From Caldilinea sp. (GTDB lineage: Bacteria; Chloroflexota; Anaerolineae; Caldilineales; Caldilineaceae), in assembly GCA_026389955.1 (NCBI GenBank), contig JAPLGY010000347.1, forward strand, positions 1 to 9,031: a DNA stretch of 9,031 nt, written 5' to 3'. Below, piece by piece: positions 7,634 through 9,031 of the stretch; position 1 is the first letter of the stretch; every line of letters starts with the position of its first letter. The notes below the pieces were generated by a model. That model was not told the DNA's origin. It was given only the letters and a program-made list of their open reading frames with translations, and ran no database searches. The translations under genes and the position numbers were made by a program.

Positions 7634-9031
7634 ATGAACCCCTCCGCATCGACACTCACCCAGCCGACTCTGGAAGCCATCGTACTCCGCATCGCCGACA
7701 GAACCGGCCTGCCAAACCAGCGAGCCCGGCGCCGGCTGGCCCAGGCCCTGCGACAGACCCTCCGCACCCCCGTCGCCGGCTGGCAGGTGCTCCGGGTGCC
7801 CGCCAGCCAGGCACTCGAGTACGACCTCATCCCCCCTGCCGAAACCGAATTCTCTGCCGCAGAGGGCTGGTCCCTGAGCTACGCGCTGGCCAAACTGCCC
7901 GATGTGCAGCACGCTGAACCCTCCTTCCAAGTGCTGCAAGACGCCGAACCCGCAGCCGAGGCACCGCCCACCACACAGCTGCCGCTGCCCGCTGCACTGC
8001 CCACCTTTGACTCGTGCGCCGACGACCGCCCCCCTGCACAGGTCGACGAACAGGAGCTCGACTGGAACGGACAGCTCGTCGACATCCGGTGCGCCTGGCA
8101 GCTGCAGCCCCCCTCCCCCCCTCCCGGGTTTCCACCCGGCCAGCGCCGCGGGCGCGGCATCCGCATCGGTCACCCCGACAGCGGCTACCGCCACCATCCA
8201 GATCTCTTCGACGAACCCCCCGGCCAGCCCTGCCGCCTCAACACCCGCCTCCAACACGATTTCGTCGACTCGGGCAGACAGGCCGAACACCCAGACGGCG
8301 GACATGGACTCAATACGGCTTCGGTGATCATGAGCTCGGATCTCACCGGCTTTGTCGTCGGCGCCGCCCCCGAAGCTGAACTGGTCCCTTTGCGCGTCAC
8401 CCGCCCGCGCCTCGGCCTGCCAGCCCCCATACTCTTCGAAAGCGGCGCCCGCCATCTGCGCGATGCCATCCGCTACGCAGTCCACCGTGCAGACTGCCAC
8501 GTGATCTCGATCAGCCTGGGCTGGTTCGGCAATTCGTCGCTGCACGAAGCCGTGCGCGAGGCCGTGCAAAAAAATGTGATCGTGGTCGCCGCCTCGGGCA
8601 ACTACGTCCCGCTGGTCGTCTGGCCCGCCGCCTATCCAGAGGTGATCGCCGTGGCTGGCTGCGACGCCCAACGCCGCCCCTGGCCCAGCGCCTCGACCGG
8701 CCCCCAGGTCGATGTCAGCGGACCCGCAGCACGCGTCTGGGTGGCAGGGTTCACCCACACCGGTCTGCCCGCTGCCAGCCAAAGCAACGGCACTTCCTTC
8801 GCCACAGCCACCCTGGCCGGCATCGCCGCCCTCTGGCTGGCCTTTCAGGGCCGCGCTTTTCTGCTCGATCGCTACCACATCGAGTGCACACTCAACGACG
8901 TCTTCCGCTTTCTGGTCCGCCAAACCAGCGACCCCTTCTCCACCTACCCCCCCAGCGGCTACGGCGCCGGCATCTACACGGCCCGACGCATTCTGGCGGC
9001 CCCCCTGCCTACCCCCGCTGACCTACACCTG
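7634..9031 (+). CDS. Subtilisin-family (S8) serine protease, C-terminus cut by window edge
   Basis: I translated this open frame directly: 466 codons run from ATG 7634 to the edge without a stop. The triad is complete: Asp182 in HPDSG, His224 in GGHGLNTA and Ser388 in NGTSFATAT, with the oxyanion Asn323 in AASGN. The serine motif has Ala-Thr-Ala where most subtilases have Met-Ala-X-Pro. Residues about 50-107 (ending LPDVQHAEPSFQV) resemble the end of an I9-type pro-region, followed by a Pro-rich linker (about 108-175, with Pro-Ser-Pro runs). The N-terminus is polar and Arg-rich with no signal peptide, so it is either intracellular or exported by another route. GAGGAA sits five bases before the start. 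It follows the aldolase-like gene by 45 bases with no terminator visible, so read-through transcription is plausible, although a protease has no obvious role in sugar breakdown. Only a little of the catalytic domain's C-terminal end should be missing; extra domains may follow. Confidence 0.93.
   Translation, partial: MNPSASTLTQPTLEAIVLRIADRTGLPNQRARRRLAQALRQTLRTPVAGWQVLRVPASQALEYDLIPPAETEFSAAEGWSLSYALAKLPDVQHAEPSFQVLQDAEPAAEAPPTTQLPLPAALPTFDSCADDRPPAQVDEQELDWNGQLVDIRCAWQLQPPSPPPGFPPGQRRGRGIRIGHPDSGYRHHPDLFDEPPGQPCRLNTRLQHDFVDSGRQAEHPDGGHGLNTASVIMSSDLTGFVVGAAPEAELVPLRVTRPRLGLPAPILFESGARHLRDAIRYAVHRADCHVISISLGWFGNSSLHEAVREAVQKNVIVVAASGNYVPLVVWPAAYPEVIAVAGCDAQRRPWPSASTGPQVDVSGPAARVWVAGFTHTGLPAASQSNGTSFATATLAGIAALWLAFQGRAFLLDRYHIECTLNDVFRFLVRQTSDPFSTYPPSGYGAGIYTARRILAAPLPTPADLHL

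Noticed and set aside
8124..8158. Two GC-rich hairpin-capable stretches (CCGGGT/ACCCGG and GCCGCG/CGCGGC)
   Set aside because: They lie within the Pro-rich linker and start of the catalytic domain of the protease, have short loops and no T-run, and are explained by codon composition.
7619..8923. A 434-codon minus-strand frame antisense to the protease
   Set aside because: No domain is recognisable, while the opposite strand holds an intact subtilase triad.

Overview
The window is a GC-rich bacterial segment holding six protein genes in two divergent groups around one AT-rich intergenic region (3897-4246). I find no RNA gene, insertion sequence, phage gene or CRISPR array. Strong C/G preference at third codon positions leaves very long spurious frames antisense to, or out of phase with, most real genes. 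The organism cannot be named from the sequence. A high-GC, non-proteobacterial environmental lineage such as Chloroflexota would fit the gene mix, but that is a low-confidence guess.

Left group, minus strand (3896 down to 1). The first gene encodes a P-type ATPase of 724 residues. All its phosphorylation-cycle motifs are present, but it has no N-terminal metal-binding domain, and the CPC-type transport motif of heavy-metal pumps is replaced by Val-Gly-Pro. Fourteen bases later an acyl-CoA-synthetase-like adenylating enzyme begins. It is fused to a C-terminal acyl-carrier domain whose phosphopantetheine serine lies 34-36 bases from the window edge; the gene runs out of the window. The tight spacing suggests co-transcription, linking acyl activation on a carrier protein to a pump of unknown cargo.

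Centre. The intergenic region carries three direct repeats (ATCATGAA / ATCGTGAA / ATCATGAA) at an exact 10-base period, just upstream of a minus-strand TATGAT -10 box that lacks a good -35. It also has a good sigma70-type promoter for the plus strand (TTGACA, 17 bases, TATGAC), followed immediately by a perfect 9+9 inverted repeat (ATGTTGTCT, 11 bases, AGACAACAT) that looks like an operator or leader hairpin.

Right group, plus strand (4247 to 9031). An AgaS/GlmS-like double-SIS sugar isomerase/deaminase, a PfkB-family sugar kinase and a GatZ/KbaZ-like tagatose-bisphosphate aldolase family protein are packed with 1-11 base gaps. Together they could turn an amino-sugar phosphate into a ketose phosphate, phosphorylate it and cleave the bisphosphate, as in galactosamine/tagatose catabolism. 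No catalytic GatY/KbaY subunit and no transporter is present here. A subtilisin-family (S8) serine protease with an intact Asp-His-Ser triad, a likely pro-region and no signal peptide follows after 45 bases and runs off the right edge.

The points most worth a second look are the CPC-less ATPase paired with the ligase-carrier fusion, the phased repeat array, the operator-like inverted repeat, and the pfkB/kbaZ junction, where a nine-C tract and a misplaced strong ribosome site leave two gene boundaries uncertain.
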